Notes: generated by a model not told the origin, from the letters alone. 64,000 nucleotides of DNA from Treponema sp. (GCA_017484285.1 JAFUTH010000012.1:1-64000), one strand, 5' to 3'. Positions 1 through 9,506 are shown, counted from the stretch's first letter. Numbers and translations: made by a program.

Positions 1-116
1 TTCATTTAAACGGACGTTTAAAGTTACAAACTAGGAAACAATCCTCTCCGCAGGCGAAACGGTTTCGGTTGCGGACGTATATTTTTTCATTACAAAAAAC
101 GAATGGAGGAAAACGT

Positions 117-3100
117 ATGAAAAAATGCTTTAGAACTGGTGCGAAGCTGCTTGCTGCACTCGCATCTGCGTTCTTGATGTGTAACGTCATCGCATGTGAC
201 GACGGTGGCGGAAGTGGCAATGGAAACGGAAGTGATGGGGGAAGCGGCTCAAAAGAAGAGACGAAACAGGAAGATACCACCATTGATGATACAAAACTTT
301 CATCACATTTGGTCAATTTGACGAACACCGATGTTACTTGGGATGCAACTGCGAACGGCTTTACGAATACGGTCGCTACAGAAGCCTATTTGGTTTATAA
401 CCGAAAGGTAGACATTGCAAAAGATGCAATCACCTTGCAGGCAAAAGTGAATTTTAACAGTCTTTCAGGACATGTTGGTGTTGGTTTTATTAGTGTTGAA
501 GGAACGAGCCGTGTTGGATACCAGCTTTTGACAGGGCAGAATATTAAAAACGTCAACTGTACAGAAGGCGGAAGTGGACAGGGATTTGACAGTAAAGTTG
601 ATGGATTTGCATGGGCGACCGACAAGGACTACATCTTTAATGTCGCAATTTCAGATGGAAAAATCAGTTACATTGTCTATGATGTTGACGGAACAACCGA
701 ACTTGCGGCGAAGAAAGAGACCGTTATCTATCATGGTTCAGACGATATCGTTTATCCTGCCTTTGGTGGTACACGAGGAAATGCGGCAACGTTTAGCGAT
801 ATTACCGTTACGGTTAATGGCAACAAATACACAATAGATGGCATCGATGCACAAGGGCAGCTTCCGACGCTTTCGTTGGACAGTTCTGTTATCCGAATCA
901 AATCAAGTGAAACGGGAACAGTAAAGGCAACCGCAACATATAATGGTTCAAGTGCAAAAGTTACGGCTGTTTCAGCTGATGACTCTGCTGTTACAGTCGC
1001 TGTCGCAGATGACGGAACAATTACCGTTACTCCAATAAAAGCAACTCCGGGTGTTGTTGTAACAGTAACGAACGCTTCTGCAACGTATATCACGGCTTCG
1101 TTTACGGTTGTTGTCGCAGATTATCCGACAACGAATGCATATACATTGAACTCATATCCTGCTGCGGGTGCAACTGCCGCTTACACAGATGGTAGTCTTC
1201 GGCTTACATTTGATTCTGCTCCAACACTTAATTCTGCAAGTTTCGTCGCTATTTTCGATGATGCTGGCGAGCTTGTCGATACGATTACCATGAGTGATGA
1301 AAAACAGACGACAAATGCGGGAAATACAATCAAAGTAAAAAGCCAATTGGTTCGTGTTTCAGGGAACGATGTACTTATCACACCGCATTTTGGTGTTCTT
1401 GAAAATGAAAAAACATACTATGTTGCAATTCCGCAGGGTGCAATTACTGGTAAAATTGGTGGCGTAGATTTCGATGGTCTCTCGAATGACAAGGAGGCGG
1501 CTGGTGCATGGTCATTCAAGACTCGTGCTGCTCATGCTGCTAGTGCGACAATGACGGTAAGTGCTGATGAATCCGCGACTCCTGACTTCCGTACGGTTTA
1601 CGGTGCATTGGCTGCAATCGGCACAACTGATACAGGCTCATACACAATCAATCTTTCCGCAGGCGAATACTATGAATTGGTAAATGCAAAGATTGCAGGA
1701 ACTGTAAAAATTGTTGGTCCGTCTACTGCTGAGGCAAACGGAACGGACACAACGAAAAATGCGGTTATCAAATACATCAACCATAATGAATGGAATGGTG
1801 GAACTGCAATTCGTCCGTCATTCTACATTGGTGGTACGGGAAACCTTGTTCTTGAAAATGTGACGATTTGGAATGCAACTCGTCGTGGCGTAGATACTGA
1901 TGCTGGCGAAGCTCAAGCAGAAGCTATTTATTTCCAGTCAACAGGAACAATTGCTGCCTACAACTCAACATTTAAGAGCTATCAAGATACCATTCAGGTT
2001 GGAAACAAGGGTGGCCGTGGTTGGTTCTACAAGTGTTACGTTGAAGGCGATGTTGACTTTCTATGGGGAACGGCTGATGTTGTGCTCTTTGAAGAATGTA
2101 CGCTCAAAGCCTTGAATGACAGTGCCCGTACAACAAAGAGTGAAGACCTGCTTGTTGCGCGAACCTATCTTACAAGTAACAAGATTGCGAAGGGCTTCGT
2201 TGTGTTCAATTCGACCATTGAAGTTGAGGACGGTATTACACTTTCATTCGGTCGTTGCGCAGGAAGCGGTGACGGCTTCTATGACCAGTGTGCCGTTGTC
2301 AATACAATTGTGAAGGGAACATTGAGCGATGGCTGGTGGACAGAAAAGAATTACACACCGCTAAAAGACTTTGAAAAATATGCAGGTTGGAAAGATTACA
2401 ACATCACTGATGCAAACGGTACGGCGCTTAGCCCGACAAGCCGCACGGAAAAGACATATGCTTTGGATACAGCAACGTATAGTCTTGAATTCAATGGACG
2501 TAACGCTATTCTTAACCGCATTTTCGATACGAGCACAAGCGCATATGCAACACTCTCAGAAAAATGGGATGTTTCAGCTCTTGAAACAGAATTCTCTGCG
2601 ACGGAAGATGCTTCATTGAACAATGACTACGGTGCTTCCGTTGACAAAACAACATTGGATTACGCTTGGAAAGATACAGATGCAGTTGTGGCTGAGGTCA
2701 ATATACAGAATAAGGCAGATACATGGGATGATTTGTACATTGATGCTACATCAGGAAAATTTGCCGCAAAGGGACGTACTTCTTGGATTCAGTGCAATAA
2801 CGGCACAAAAATCTATGTTCCTGTTTCAACGGCCGCGGTAATTACAGTTACGACTTACAGTGCGAATGTATCGGCAACTGTTGGAGAAGCAGCAACGGAG
2901 ATTTCTTCTGGGGATAGTAAAGTTCTCAAATACAGTTTCAAACTTGATGATGCGGTAACCGTAAGTGGAAAAGACGGAAAATATGCATTGATTACATTTG
3001 GTGCAAGTGATTATGTCGGCACTATTACCAGAACTGTTGTCTATGATAAGACTTGGAAAGATACAGATGCAGTTGCGGCTGAGGTCAATATACAGAATAA

Positions 3101-3428
3101 GGCAGACACATGGGATGATTTGTACATTGATGCTACATCAGGAAAATTTGTCGCAAAGGGACGTACTTCTTGGATTCAGTGCAATAGCGGCACAAAAATC
3201 TATGTTCCTGTAAAAACCGATGCAACAATTACTGTGACGACATACGGCAAAAATATTGCGGCAACCGTGGGTGAATCGGCAACATCAATTTCTTCTGGTG
3301 AGGATAAGGTTCTTACTTATAATTACACTACCGCTGATGCGGTAACAGTCGATGGTAAGGAAGGCTCTTATGCGCTTATTACATTCGGTTCAAATGACTA
3401 TGTTGGTACAATTACGCTGACATACTAG
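117..3428 (+). CDS. Surface lipoprotein pectinesterase (CE8) with Ig-like and repeated C-terminal domains
   Basis: Predicted surface-anchored pectin methylesterase (carbohydrate esterase family 8), which would demethylate homogalacturonan. ATG 117 is chosen because GGAGG lies at 105-109; the in-frame TTG at 69 has no such site. Residues 1-26 form a lipoprotein signal with Cys27 as the lipid-accepting residue, followed by a Gly/Ser linker. A beta-rich region and two Ig-like stretches (the second SbsA-like, about 345-470) precede the CE8 domain at about 480-770. Visible CE8 marks are SYQDT near residue 622, EGDVDFLWG near 642 and a Gly-Arg pair near 710. The Trp of the usual LGRPW motif is not seen. 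The C-terminus holds two copies of a roughly 129-residue module. A terminator follows. Family call is firm; activity is inferred. Confidence 0.85.
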   Translation: MKKCFRTGAKLLAALASAFLMCNVIACDDGGGSGNGNGSDGGSGSKEETKQEDTTIDDTKLSSHLVNLTNTDVTWDATANGFTNTVATEAYLVYNRKVDIAKDAITLQAKVNFNSLSGHVGVGFISVEGTSRVGYQLLTGQNIKNVNCTEGGSGQGFDSKVDGFAWATDKDYIFNVAISDGKISYIVYDVDGTTELAAKKETVIYHGSDDIVYPAFGGTRGNAATFSDITVTVNGNKYTIDGIDAQGQLPTLSLDSSVIRIKSSETGTVKATATYNGSSAKVTAVSADDSAVTVAVADDGTITVTPIKATPGVVVTVTNASATYITASFTVVVADYPTTNAYTLNSYPAAGATAAYTDGSLRLTFDSAPTLNSASFVAIFDDAGELVDTITMSDEKQTTNAGNTIKVKSQLVRVSGNDVLITPHFGVLENEKTYYVAIPQGAITGKIGGVDFDGLSNDKEAAGAWSFKTRAAHAASATMTVSADESATPDFRTVYGALAAIGTTDTGSYTINLSAGEYYELVNAKIAGTVKIVGPSTAEANGTDTTKNAVIKYINHNEWNGGTAIRPSFYIGGTGNLVLENVTIWNATRRGVDTDAGEAQAEAIYFQSTGTIAAYNSTFKSYQDTIQVGNKGGRGWFYKCYVEGDVDFLWGTADVVLFEECTLKALNDSARTTKSEDLLVARTYLTSNKIAKGFVVFNSTIEVEDGITLSFGRCAGSGDGFYDQCAVVNTIVKGTLSDGWWTEKNYTPLKDFEKYAGWKDYNITDANGTALSPTSRTEKTYALDTATYSLEFNGRNAILNRIFDTSTSAYATLSEKWDVSALETEFSATEDASLNNDYGASVDKTTLDYAWKDTDAVVAEVNIQNKADTWDDLYIDATSGKFAAKGRTSWIQCNNGTKIYVPVSTAAVITVTTYSANVSATVGEAATEISSGDSKVLKYSFKLDDAVTVSGKDGKYALITFGASDYVGTITRTVVYDKTWKDTDAVAAEVNIQNKADTWDDLYIDATSGKFVAKGRTSWIQCNSGTKIYVPVKTDATITVTTYGKNIAATVGESATSISSGEDKVLTYNYTTADAVTVDGKEGSYALITFGSNDYVGTITLTY
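2665..2824 (+). repeat. 160-bp direct repeat, copy 1 (pectinesterase C-terminal module)
   Basis: This segment matches 3052-3211 with only 4 mismatches in 160 bp by eye. It encodes the first half of each C-terminal module (WKDTDAV to KIYVPV). The second halves of the two modules are far more diverged. Confidence 0.9.
3052..3211 (+). repeat. 160-bp direct repeat, copy 2 (pectinesterase C-terminal module)
   Basis: Second copy of the near-identical segment at 2665-2824, lying 387 bp (129 codons) downstream and therefore in the same reading frame. Confidence 0.9.
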
Positions 3429-3480
3429 TTTGATAATCTTTTATCTCCCGTGTAATGGATTTGTTTACACGGTACATATT

Positions 3481-3518
3481 TCCCTCATGTCACAGTTTGT
3501 GGCATGGGGGATTTTTTT
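3481..3518 (+). terminator. Intrinsic terminator after the pectinesterase gene
   Basis: A stem of CCCTCATGTCAC with GTGGCATGGGG is followed by ATTTTTTT. A second small hairpin (CCGTGTAA/TTACACGG) lies just upstream. Confidence 0.85.
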
Positions 3519-3540
3519 GTTCAATAAGCATAGGCTTTCA

Positions 3541-3568
3541 TGACACATAAGCGTACGCTTATGCGTCA
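3541..3568. repeat. 28-bp near-perfect palindrome
   Basis: The core 3546-3563 is a perfect 18-bp palindrome centred on GCGTACGC. Flanks TGAC/GTCA extend it with one mismatched pair. It lies between the convergent pectinesterase and glnN genes. No function is evident. Confidence 0.7.
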
Positions 3569-3572
3569 CATA

Positions 3573-3590
3573 ATGGGGGGGGAGCCCCCC
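3573..3590 (-). terminator. Possible glnN terminator hairpin
   Basis: A G-run/C-run hairpin (six or more G-C pairs with a two-base loop) lies 5 bp beyond the glnN stop codon. No T-run follows it on the minus strand, so a terminator role is uncertain. Confidence 0.35.
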
Positions 3591-3595
3591 TCATT

Positions 3596-5686
3596 TTATT
3601 TCACGCTGAACAGCAGTTCCCCGTAGCTCGGCACTGGCCATTGGCTAGCGGGCACGAATCCTTCGAGCGTGTCCACATCCTCGCGCAGGTCGCCCATGTC
3701 GGCGAAGACCGTGTTTCGGTAGTAGAGCGCGTTTTCGCCCGCAGAGGTGACTTTGGCAGCCCCGTCAACATCTTTTTCAAGTTTCTGCACTTTCTGATAG
3801 ATGCTCGCGGTGAGTGCGCTGACTTTTTTGAGCAAGTCCGCCTCGTAGGAATCATCCGCACCGCCCGCGGCTTTTTTGGCTGCGATGGTCTCGGCGAGCT
3901 CTCTTGCGTAGCTACTGGCGCTTGGCAGGTAGAGCTTTTTCGCCATGTCGAGCATGGTGAGTGCTTCGATATTGATGATTTTCGAGTAGTTCTCGTTGTG
4001 AATCTCGTAGCGGCTCGTCAGCTCGACCTTAGAGTACACGCCGAATTTCTCGAAGACCTTCACATTCTTTTCGTCAAGGATTTTCGTAAGAGCCTCGGGC
4101 GTGCTCTTCAAGTTCAAAAGCCCGCGCTTTTCTGCTTCTTTTACCCATGCATCATCGTAGCCGTTTCCGTTGAAGATGATTCGCTTGTGGTCTTTGATTG
4201 TCTTCAAAATCAGCTTGTGCAAGTCGCCCTTAAAATCAGAAGATTTTTCAAGCTCGTCGGCGAACTGGCTCAATTCCTCGGCAACGGCGGTGTTCAGGAA
4301 CACATTCGCGCACGCAATCGACTCGCTTGAGCCGAGCATTCGGAACTCAAACTTGTTGCCCGTGAACGCGAACGGAGAAGTTCGGTTTCGGTCGGTGGTG
4401 TCTTTGTTGAAGTCGGGGAGAACCGTAACGCCAATCTGCATTTTTTCCTTTTCGTGCTTGCCGTATGGCTTTCCCTCTTCCAAACATTCAAGGATTTCAG
4501 AAAGCTCGTCGCCCAAGAACATTGACACGATTGCCGGCGGTGCCTCGTTCGCGCCAAGTCGGTGGTCGTTTCCCGCGCTCGCGACAGAAATGCGGAGCAA
4601 ATCCTGATACTCGTCCACAGCCTTAATCACAGCGCACAAGAATAGGAGAAATTGTGCGTTGCTTTCAGGTGTGGCACCGGGATCAAGAAGGTTCTTTCCA
4701 GTGTTGGTGGAAATGGACCAGTTGTTATGTTTACCGCTTCCGTTTACGCCCGCAAAAGGCTTTTCGTGAAGCAAACATACCATGCCATGCTTTGCCGCCA
4801 CTTTCTTCATCAGCTCCATCGTCAGCTGGTTGTGGTCACAGGCGATGTTCGTCGTTGAGAAAATCGGGGCAAGCTCGTGCTGTGCGGGGGCGACTTCGTT
4901 GTGCTCGGTCTTCGCAAGGATTCCGAGCTTCCACAATTCTTCGTTCAAGTCCTTCATGAATGCCTGAACGCGCGGCTTAATCATGCCGAAGTAGTGGTCT
5001 TCAAGCTCCTGGCCTTTCGGAGATTTCGCGCCGAAAAGCGTTCTGCCCGTAAAAATCAAGTCCTCGCGCTTTTCCCACACGCCCTTATCGACCAAAAAAT
5101 ATTCCTGCTCAGGACCGACCGTCGTTTTTACCGAAGTGACATCGGGATTTCCGAACAAGTGAAGCACGCGCACCGCCTGTTTTGAAATCGCTTCCATTGA
5201 GCGCAAGAGCGGCGTTTTTTTGTCCAAAGCCTCGCCCGTGTACGAGCAGAACGCCGTCGGAATGCAAAGCACATCATCCTTGATGAACGCATACGAAGTC
5301 GGGTCCCACGCCGTGTAGCCGCGTGCCTCGAATGTCGCACGGATGCCGCCACTTGGGAAAGAAGAAGCGTCAGGCTCGCCCTGCACCAGCTCCTTTCCGC
5401 TGAATTCCATAATCACCTTGCCTTCGCTTGACGGCGTGATGAAAGAATCGTGCTTTTCGGCAGTCGTTCCCGTGAGCGGCTGGAACCAGTGCGTGAAGTG
5501 GGTCGCGCCCTTTTCAATCGCCCAGTCCTTCATCGCGTTCGCAACCACATTCGCCACGGTTGGGGCAAGCTTTTCGCCGTCCTCAATCGTCTTCATGAGC
5601 TGCTTGAAAGTCTCTTTGGGAAGCCGCGCCTTCATCACGGTCTCATTAAACACATTTTCGCCAAAAATCGAAGTCACCTTGTCCAT
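3596..5686 (-). CDS. glnN: Type III glutamine synthetase
   Basis: ATP-dependent synthesis of glutamine from glutamate and ammonia in the cytoplasm. The length (696 aa) and the motifs [11 protein letters not shown] and [10 protein letters not shown] mark the large type III (GlnN) family known from Bacteroides, cyanobacteria and spirochaetes. It is not the 450-aa GlnA type. ATG 5686 is chosen because the minus strand has GGAGGA at 5696-5691; an in-frame upstream ATG at 5731 lies inside the leader hairpin. The gene has its own sigma-70-like promoter, and its leader carries an intrinsic terminator and then a second long hairpin directly before the Shine-Dalgarno site. Expression therefore needs read-through, which suggests attenuation by nitrogen status (inferred). 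Confidence 0.95.
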   Translation of the reverse strand: MDKVTSIFGENVFNETVMKARLPKETFKQLMKTIEDGEKLAPTVANVVANAMKDWAIEKGATHFTHWFQPLTGTTAEKHDSFITPSSEGKVIMEFSGKELVQGEPDASSFPSGGIRATFEARGYTAWDPTSYAFIKDDVLCIPTAFCSYTGEALDKKTPLLRSMEAISKQAVRVLHLFGNPDVTSVKTTVGPEQEYFLVDKGVWEKREDLIFTGRTLFGAKSPKGQELEDHYFGMIKPRVQAFMKDLNEELWKLGILAKTEHNEVAPAQHELAPIFSTTNIACDHNQLTMELMKKVAAKHGMVCLLHEKPFAGVNGSGKHNNWSISTNTGKNLLDPGATPESNAQFLLFLCAVIKAVDEYQDLLRISVASAGNDHRLGANEAPPAIVSMFLGDELSEILECLEEGKPYGKHEKEKMQIGVTVLPDFNKDTTDRNRTSPFAFTGNKFEFRMLGSSESIACANVFLNTAVAEELSQFADELEKSSDFKGDLHKLILKTIKDHKRIIFNGNGYDDAWVKEAEKRGLLNLKSTPEALTKILDEKNVKVFEKFGVYSKVELTSRYEIHNENYSKIINIEALTMLDMAKKLYLPSASSYARELAETIAAKKAAGGADDSYEADLLKKVSALTASIYQKVQKLEKDVDGAAKVTSAGENALYYRNTVFADMGDLREDVDTLEGFVPASQWPVPSYGELLFSVK

Positions 5687-5696
5687 AATTTCCTCC

Positions 5697-5754
5697 AAAA
5701 AGCAAAGGCGCCGAGCCAGACCGTTGTACACCAGTCTGAACTCGACGCCTTTGC
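5697..5754 (-). promoter_or_regulatory. glnN leader hairpin 2, abutting the Shine-Dalgarno site
   Basis: On the minus strand a 14-bp stem (plus 5741-5754 with 5702-5715, one G-U pair) encloses a second imperfect stem (CAGAC/GTCTG). It is followed by TTTTT at 5701-5697 and at once by GGAGGA. It could act as a second terminator or control ribosome access. Confidence 0.65.
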
Positions 5755-5759
5755 CGAAT

Positions 5760-5793
5760 AAAAAAAGGTCGCAAAGTGTGAAACTCTGCGACC
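5760..5793 (-). terminator. Intrinsic terminator in the glnN leader (attenuator)
   Basis: On the minus strand GGTCGCA pairs with TGCGACC (plus 5787-5793 and 5767-5773) and is followed by seven T. It starts about 15 nt after the expected transcription start, between the promoter and glnN. No second promoter is visible downstream, so glnN mRNA must read through it. It could also end transcripts from the upstream gene. Confidence 0.8.
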
Positions 5794-5814
5794 TCGTTGT
5801 CGTTTGATAGAACT

Positions 5815-5843
5815 TTTATACACCAACAAAAAATTTTTGTCAA
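5815..5843 (-). promoter_or_regulatory. glnN sigma-70-type promoter
   Basis: Minus-strand TTGACA (5843-5838), 17-bp spacer, TATAAA (5820-5815). This is a near-consensus promoter facing glnN. Confidence 0.8.
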
Positions 5844-5856
5844 TGCGGTGAGGCAA

Positions 5857-6882
5857 TTATTTATCAAGCGAAAGCAGCATGTCGAGCTTCCAATCAGCTT
5901 CGGAAGCCCGCACTGTCATAAGATTTCCCGTTCGCTCGGCGCTCATCTCGCTTTTTTGCGTGAGCTGATACAAATACGAATACTGATTTTCATAGTCTTG
6001 GCTGACCGCCGGCGTGACCATGTATGTCGTGATGCCGTTTTTGTTCTCGCGCGCGTGAAAGTAAAAATAAAATGTCTCGGAGCGAACTTTATTCTCCGAA
6101 AGATACTTTCGGTCACCCGTCAGCAAAAACGTGCCGTCCGCTTCAAAATCTGAAAAATACACTTTCGTGCACGTCGGCAACATATCGTAGCCATTTACGA
6201 CAAAGCGCAGGATTTTCGGCTCTTTCGTGCTCTTGTTTGAAAATCCGTCTTTTCCGGCGCTTTTGTCACTGAGCGCGATGGAGCTTTCATCTTTTTTGTG
6301 CACCGAGGAATCGATGTTTATTTGCTTTTTAAGCTCGGTGAGTTCGGAAAGAATCTGTTTGAGCGTGGCAGAGTCCACCGTGCTCGCCGTGACCGTGTTT
6401 TGCGACAAAAGCTGGCTTTGCAGATTCGACTGCCCGCGCCCCATCAAGCCCGAGAGCGAATTCAAAATGCCGAGATTGTTCATAGAAGAGATGTCATCGG
6501 CGGTGAGCCTATTGAGCGATTGAGCGCCCGTCGTCGCGATTGAGTTGAGCGCCGACGCGTCAAGATTTTGCGCGTTCGTTGTGACCGCCGAAGAGTGCGA
6601 CGACTGCGTGCTTTCAGAATCAGCAGGTTGCTCAGTCTTTTGCGTAGTCGCCGTTTGAGATTGCTTTTGCGCGGACGATTGCACGCCCATGTAAAAATCA
6701 CTGCGTTTTGGCATGTAAAACCCGCTTCCGAGCGTCGGCTTTGAGACAGAAGGTTTCGCAGGCTTTGAAACGCTCGGCTTTACGGGAACGCCGTTTTCGT
6801 CCTGCGTCGAATTTTGTGCATTCAGCGAGACACGTGCAACAAATGCACAAAAAATGACAATTGCAATCCTAGAGATTCTCAA
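5857..6882 (-). CDS. Secreted protein of unknown function
   Basis: I do not recognise the family. The 341-aa protein begins with a Sec signal peptide (MRISRIAIVIFCAFVARVSL, then NAQ). A Lys/Pro/Ser and Gln/Thr-rich low-complexity region follows. The folded-looking C-terminal domain (about 215-341) contains FVVNGYDMLP and TFYFYFHARE. I chose the TTG at 6882: it is preceded by GAGG at good spacing and opens the signal peptide exactly, whereas the only in-frame ATG (6975) would add 31 basic residues. The start overlaps the end of the upstream gene by 14 bp, which suggests translational coupling. Probably periplasmic or surface-located. Confidence 0.7.
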   Translation of the reverse strand: MRISRIAIVIFCAFVARVSLNAQNSTQDENGVPVKPSVSKPAKPSVSKPTLGSGFYMPKRSDFYMGVQSSAQKQSQTATTQKTEQPADSESTQSSHSSAVTTNAQNLDASALNSIATTGAQSLNRLTADDISSMNNLGILNSLSGLMGRGQSNLQSQLLSQNTVTASTVDSATLKQILSELTELKKQINIDSSVHKKDESSIALSDKSAGKDGFSNKSTKEPKILRFVVNGYDMLPTCTKVYFSDFEADGTFLLTGDRKYLSENKVRSETFYFYFHARENKNGITTYMVTPAVSQDYENQYSYLYQLTQKSEMSAERTGNLMTVRASEADWKLDMLLSLDK

Positions 6883-7675
6883 GGCTTTCCTCGACGTACT
6901 GCAAGCGCTGTTGCAAGGCTTCAATCGTCTTTGTGAGGCGATTTTTTTCTTTTTCGAGTTTGCTTCTCGGGTCATTGTTTGCCGAGACTTTTTTCATCAG
7001 TTCTGTTACCGTGTCGGGGGATTTTCCGCTTAAAATTTGCTGTGAGACAGAATCGCGGTCTTCGCTCTTTTTGAGAGAGGCGACTTTCTTCATGTTGTCA
7101 AAGCCAAGCGCAGGATTCACTTCGACAGTTCCGAGCTTTGTGATGTCTTTCGCCGTGTTTCGCGGCAGGCAGAGCACGCGGTCAAGATAGTCTTCGTAGC
7201 GGATATTTGCCTGCTCGCAGAGTTTGTGCGCCTGAGCGAGCAATTTGCCGAATTCCTGCATGAGCTTACCGTTTACTTCCATATATTCTTTGCGGATTTT
7301 TTCGGTGAGTTCTTTGAGTTCGGGGGATTCTGAAATGTCGATTTTGTAGATTCCGAGTTCTTCTGCTTTTTGAAGGAGCGTGTGGAATTTTGCCCAGAAT
7401 GCCGCCGTGTGGACTTTTGAGCCTTTCATCGGCAATTTTCCGCCCGTCTCAGCCAAAAATTCCTCAGTCAAAAGATGATGCGTGTATTCGTGAATCGCCG
7501 TGTAGATGAGCTGCATGTCGCTCTTGAAATTCTTGTTGTGGAGCAAGATTTCGTGCGTTTCGGGCTTGTAGAGACCGTTCACGCGCGTGCTTTCCTTGCC
7601 CGTCATAACGACCGTGAATTCCAAATCGGTGTTCTCAATTTGCAAAAGTTTCTGTTTGATTTCTTCGTTGTCCAT
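6869..7675 (-). CDS. HExxH metalloprotease-like protein
   Basis: Cytoplasmic protein of 268 aa with a zinc-protease signature, HEYTHH, at about residues 62-67, and no signal peptide. The C-terminal half is charged and ends in a predicted coiled coil (about 215-268). It resembles small HExxH domain proteins, but I cannot name a family or substrate. ATG 7675 has no Shine-Dalgarno site. Instead TATAAT lies exactly 6 nt upstream (plus 7682-7687), so a leaderless transcript is likely. It heads a two-gene minus-strand unit with the overlapping secreted protein. Confidence 0.6.
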   Translation of the reverse strand: MDNEEIKQKLLQIENTDLEFTVVMTGKESTRVNGLYKPETHEILLHNKNFKSDMQLIYTAIHEYTHHLLTEEFLAETGGKLPMKGSKVHTAAFWAKFHTLLQKAEELGIYKIDISESPELKELTEKIRKEYMEVNGKLMQEFGKLLAQAHKLCEQANIRYEDYLDRVLCLPRNTAKDITKLGTVEVNPALGFDNMKKVASLKKSEDRDSVSQQILSGKSPDTVTELMKKVSANNDPRSKLEKEKNRLTKTIEALQQRLQYVEESLENL

Positions 7676-7722
7676 GCGAGAATTATACAAATATTCGGGG
7701 GTTTTGAATACAAAAATTGAGA

Positions 7723-7751
7723 TTGTGCTAATTCCTGTAAAATATTAAAAT
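7723..7751 (+). promoter_or_regulatory. Promoter of the murE-ddl-murD cluster
   Basis: TTGTGC (7723-7728), 17-bp spacer, TAAAAT (7746-7751), upstream of murE. Divergent to the TATAAT box of the metalloprotease-like gene. Confidence 0.6.
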
Positions 7752-7781
7752 TATGGTCATCTTTTCGTATTGGGTGGGAAC

Positions 7782-9467
7782 ATGACGAAAACACTTTTTG
7801 ACGCACTATCAACTATACCGTACACCATTGTCGCCAGCGACGGAAAAACAAAAATCGCTTCCGAGCAATCGGCAAATCCAACAATCTCTTCGCTCGTATT
7901 CGACAGCCGCGATGTAAAGCCCGACTCTCTCTTTTTTGCGCTCCCCGGCACGCACACCACGGGTAATGTCTTTATCCCAAAGGCGATTGAAAACGGAGCC
8001 GCCGCGGTAGTCTTTCAAGGTGATTTTGATGAATCCCTGTCATTGTCGGAGAATGTCGTTTTCATCAAAGTTGACGACGCTCGCAAGGTGATGGCGCCGA
8101 TTGCGGCTCAGTTTTACGACAATCCATCTTCTAAACTCGGCATTATCGGAGTCACGGGAACGGAGGGGAAATCTTCTACGGTTTCGTTCGTGTGGCAACT
8201 TTTACGGCTCACTGGGCACAAGGCGGGATTCATTTCCACGGTACAGTATTCGCTCGGCGGCGAGGCAATCGCAAATCCCCAGCACCAGACCACGCCCGAA
8301 GCCACGATTATTCAGCGGCAGCTCTACGAAATGGTCGAAAACGGCTGTGAGTATGCGGTCGTGGAAACTTCTTCGCACGGACTTTCGCCAAAGCTCAACC
8401 GCACGGGAAATCTTCTCTTCGATTGCGGAATTTTTATGAATGTCACGCTGGAGCATCTTGAATTCCACGGCACTTTCGAGCAATACCGCGACGACAAGGC
8501 GAATCTCTTCCGAAAACTCGACGAGCATAATCACGAAAAATTAATTCTCGGAAAAAAAGTCACCGTTCCCTCATTCGGAATCGTGAATCTTGAAGACCCG
8601 AGCGCAACTTATTTCATCAAAGCGACAAAACAGCCCGTTTTGGGCTTTACCACCGAGGGAAAAGCTGGAAAATCCGCCGCCGAGGGAGCAGAAGCCGCGC
8701 CGCTTCCGAAAATCCCCGACTCAATTCCCGTTTTGCTCGGTCGGAACATCGCTTCGGCTCGCTTCGGGCTGACTTTCGACATGACCGAGCCGCATGTCAT
8801 CGGCAAGGACGCAAAGCCGCTCCCGCCGAAAGTCTTCCATGTAAAATCGAGCTTGCCGGGCGCGTTCAACACCTACAATCTCATGGCGGCAATCGAAGCC
8901 GTGAGCCGCCTCACCGACACGCCGATTGAAAAAGTTGCCGCGCTCGTGGAACAGCTCGTTCCCGTCAAAGGACGCATGACGGTTATCGATAAAGGACAGC
9001 CGTTCGAGCTTATCGTAGACTACGCACACACTCCGTCGAGCTTTGAGACGATTTTTCCACCGCTTCGCCGTCGTTGCTCGGGCAAAATGATTGCGCTCTT
9101 CGGAAGCGGCGGCGAACGCGACACCAAAAAACGCCCCTTGCAGGGAGAGATTGCCGCCAGGTTCTGCGACATCGTGATTCTCACCGACGAAGACCCGCGC
9201 GGAGAAGACAGCGTTGCCCTCTTAAAGGACATTGCCGTGGGCGCAGAAAAAGAAGGAAAAGTTCTCGATAAAGATTTGTTCATCACACCAGACCGTCCGC
9301 AAGCAATACGGCAGGCGTTCGGCATGGCGGGCAAGGACGACATCGTTCTTTTGCTCGGAAAGGCGCACGAAAACAGCATCATCTACAAAGATAGAACCAT
9401 GCCCTACGACGAAATCGCAGAGGCAGAAAAAGCGTTAAGAGAGTTAGAAGTGAGAAGTGAGAAGTGA
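7782..9467 (+). CDS. murE: UDP-N-acetylmuramoyl-tripeptide synthetase
   Basis: Adds the third, diamino amino acid to UDP-MurNAc-Ala-Glu in cytoplasmic peptidoglycan synthesis. The ATP-binding loop GTEGKSST is at about residues 127-134. YAHTPSSFE and GSGGERDTKKRP mark the Mur ligase C-domain. Residues 469-473 read DEDPR where diaminopimelate-adding enzymes have DNPR. Treponemes studied so far contain ornithine at this position, so an ornithine-adding enzyme is plausible but unproven. ATG 7782 follows GGGTGGGA; the upstream TTG at 7770 would sit inside that site. The last codons (ELEVRSEK and stop) are made of a 7-bp repeat array. First gene of a peptidoglycan cluster with ddl and murD. Confidence 0.93.
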   Translation: MTKTLFDALSTIPYTIVASDGKTKIASEQSANPTISSLVFDSRDVKPDSLFFALPGTHTTGNVFIPKAIENGAAAVVFQGDFDESLSLSENVVFIKVDDARKVMAPIAAQFYDNPSSKLGIIGVTGTEGKSSTVSFVWQLLRLTGHKAGFISTVQYSLGGEAIANPQHQTTPEATIIQRQLYEMVENGCEYAVVETSSHGLSPKLNRTGNLLFDCGIFMNVTLEHLEFHGTFEQYRDDKANLFRKLDEHNHEKLILGKKVTVPSFGIVNLEDPSATYFIKATKQPVLGFTTEGKAGKSAAEGAEAAPLPKIPDSIPVLLGRNIASARFGLTFDMTEPHVIGKDAKPLPPKVFHVKSSLPGAFNTYNLMAAIEAVSRLTDTPIEKVAALVEQLVPVKGRMTVIDKGQPFELIVDYAHTPSSFETIFPPLRRRCSGKMIALFGSGGERDTKKRPLQGEIAARFCDIVILTDEDPRGEDSVALLKDIAVGAEKEGKVLDKDLFITPDRPQAIRQAFGMAGKDDIVLLLGKAHENSIIYKDRTMPYDEIAEAEKALRELEVRSEK

Positions 9468-9470
9468 GCA
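9443..9470 (+). repeat. Heptamer array forming the murE stop codon
   Basis: Four consecutive 7-bp units: GTTAGAA, GTGAGAA, GTGAGAA, GTGAGCA. The murE stop TGA (9465-9467) falls in the last unit. Same class as arrays at 28790, 41804, 50485, 60090 and 63310. Confidence 0.75.
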
Positions 9471-9506
9471 ATTGTGAAAGCGAAACAAAGCAAGAGGAGT
9501 AAAAAT

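Noticed and set aside
3573-3580. Eight-G run considered as a phase-variation tract
   Set aside because: It is intergenic between convergent genes and forms one arm of a G/C hairpin; no promoter or reading frame would be switched.
3641-4330. 229-codon plus-strand open frame opposite glnN
   Set aside because: Antisense to a clear glutamine synthetase and with no recognisable domain.
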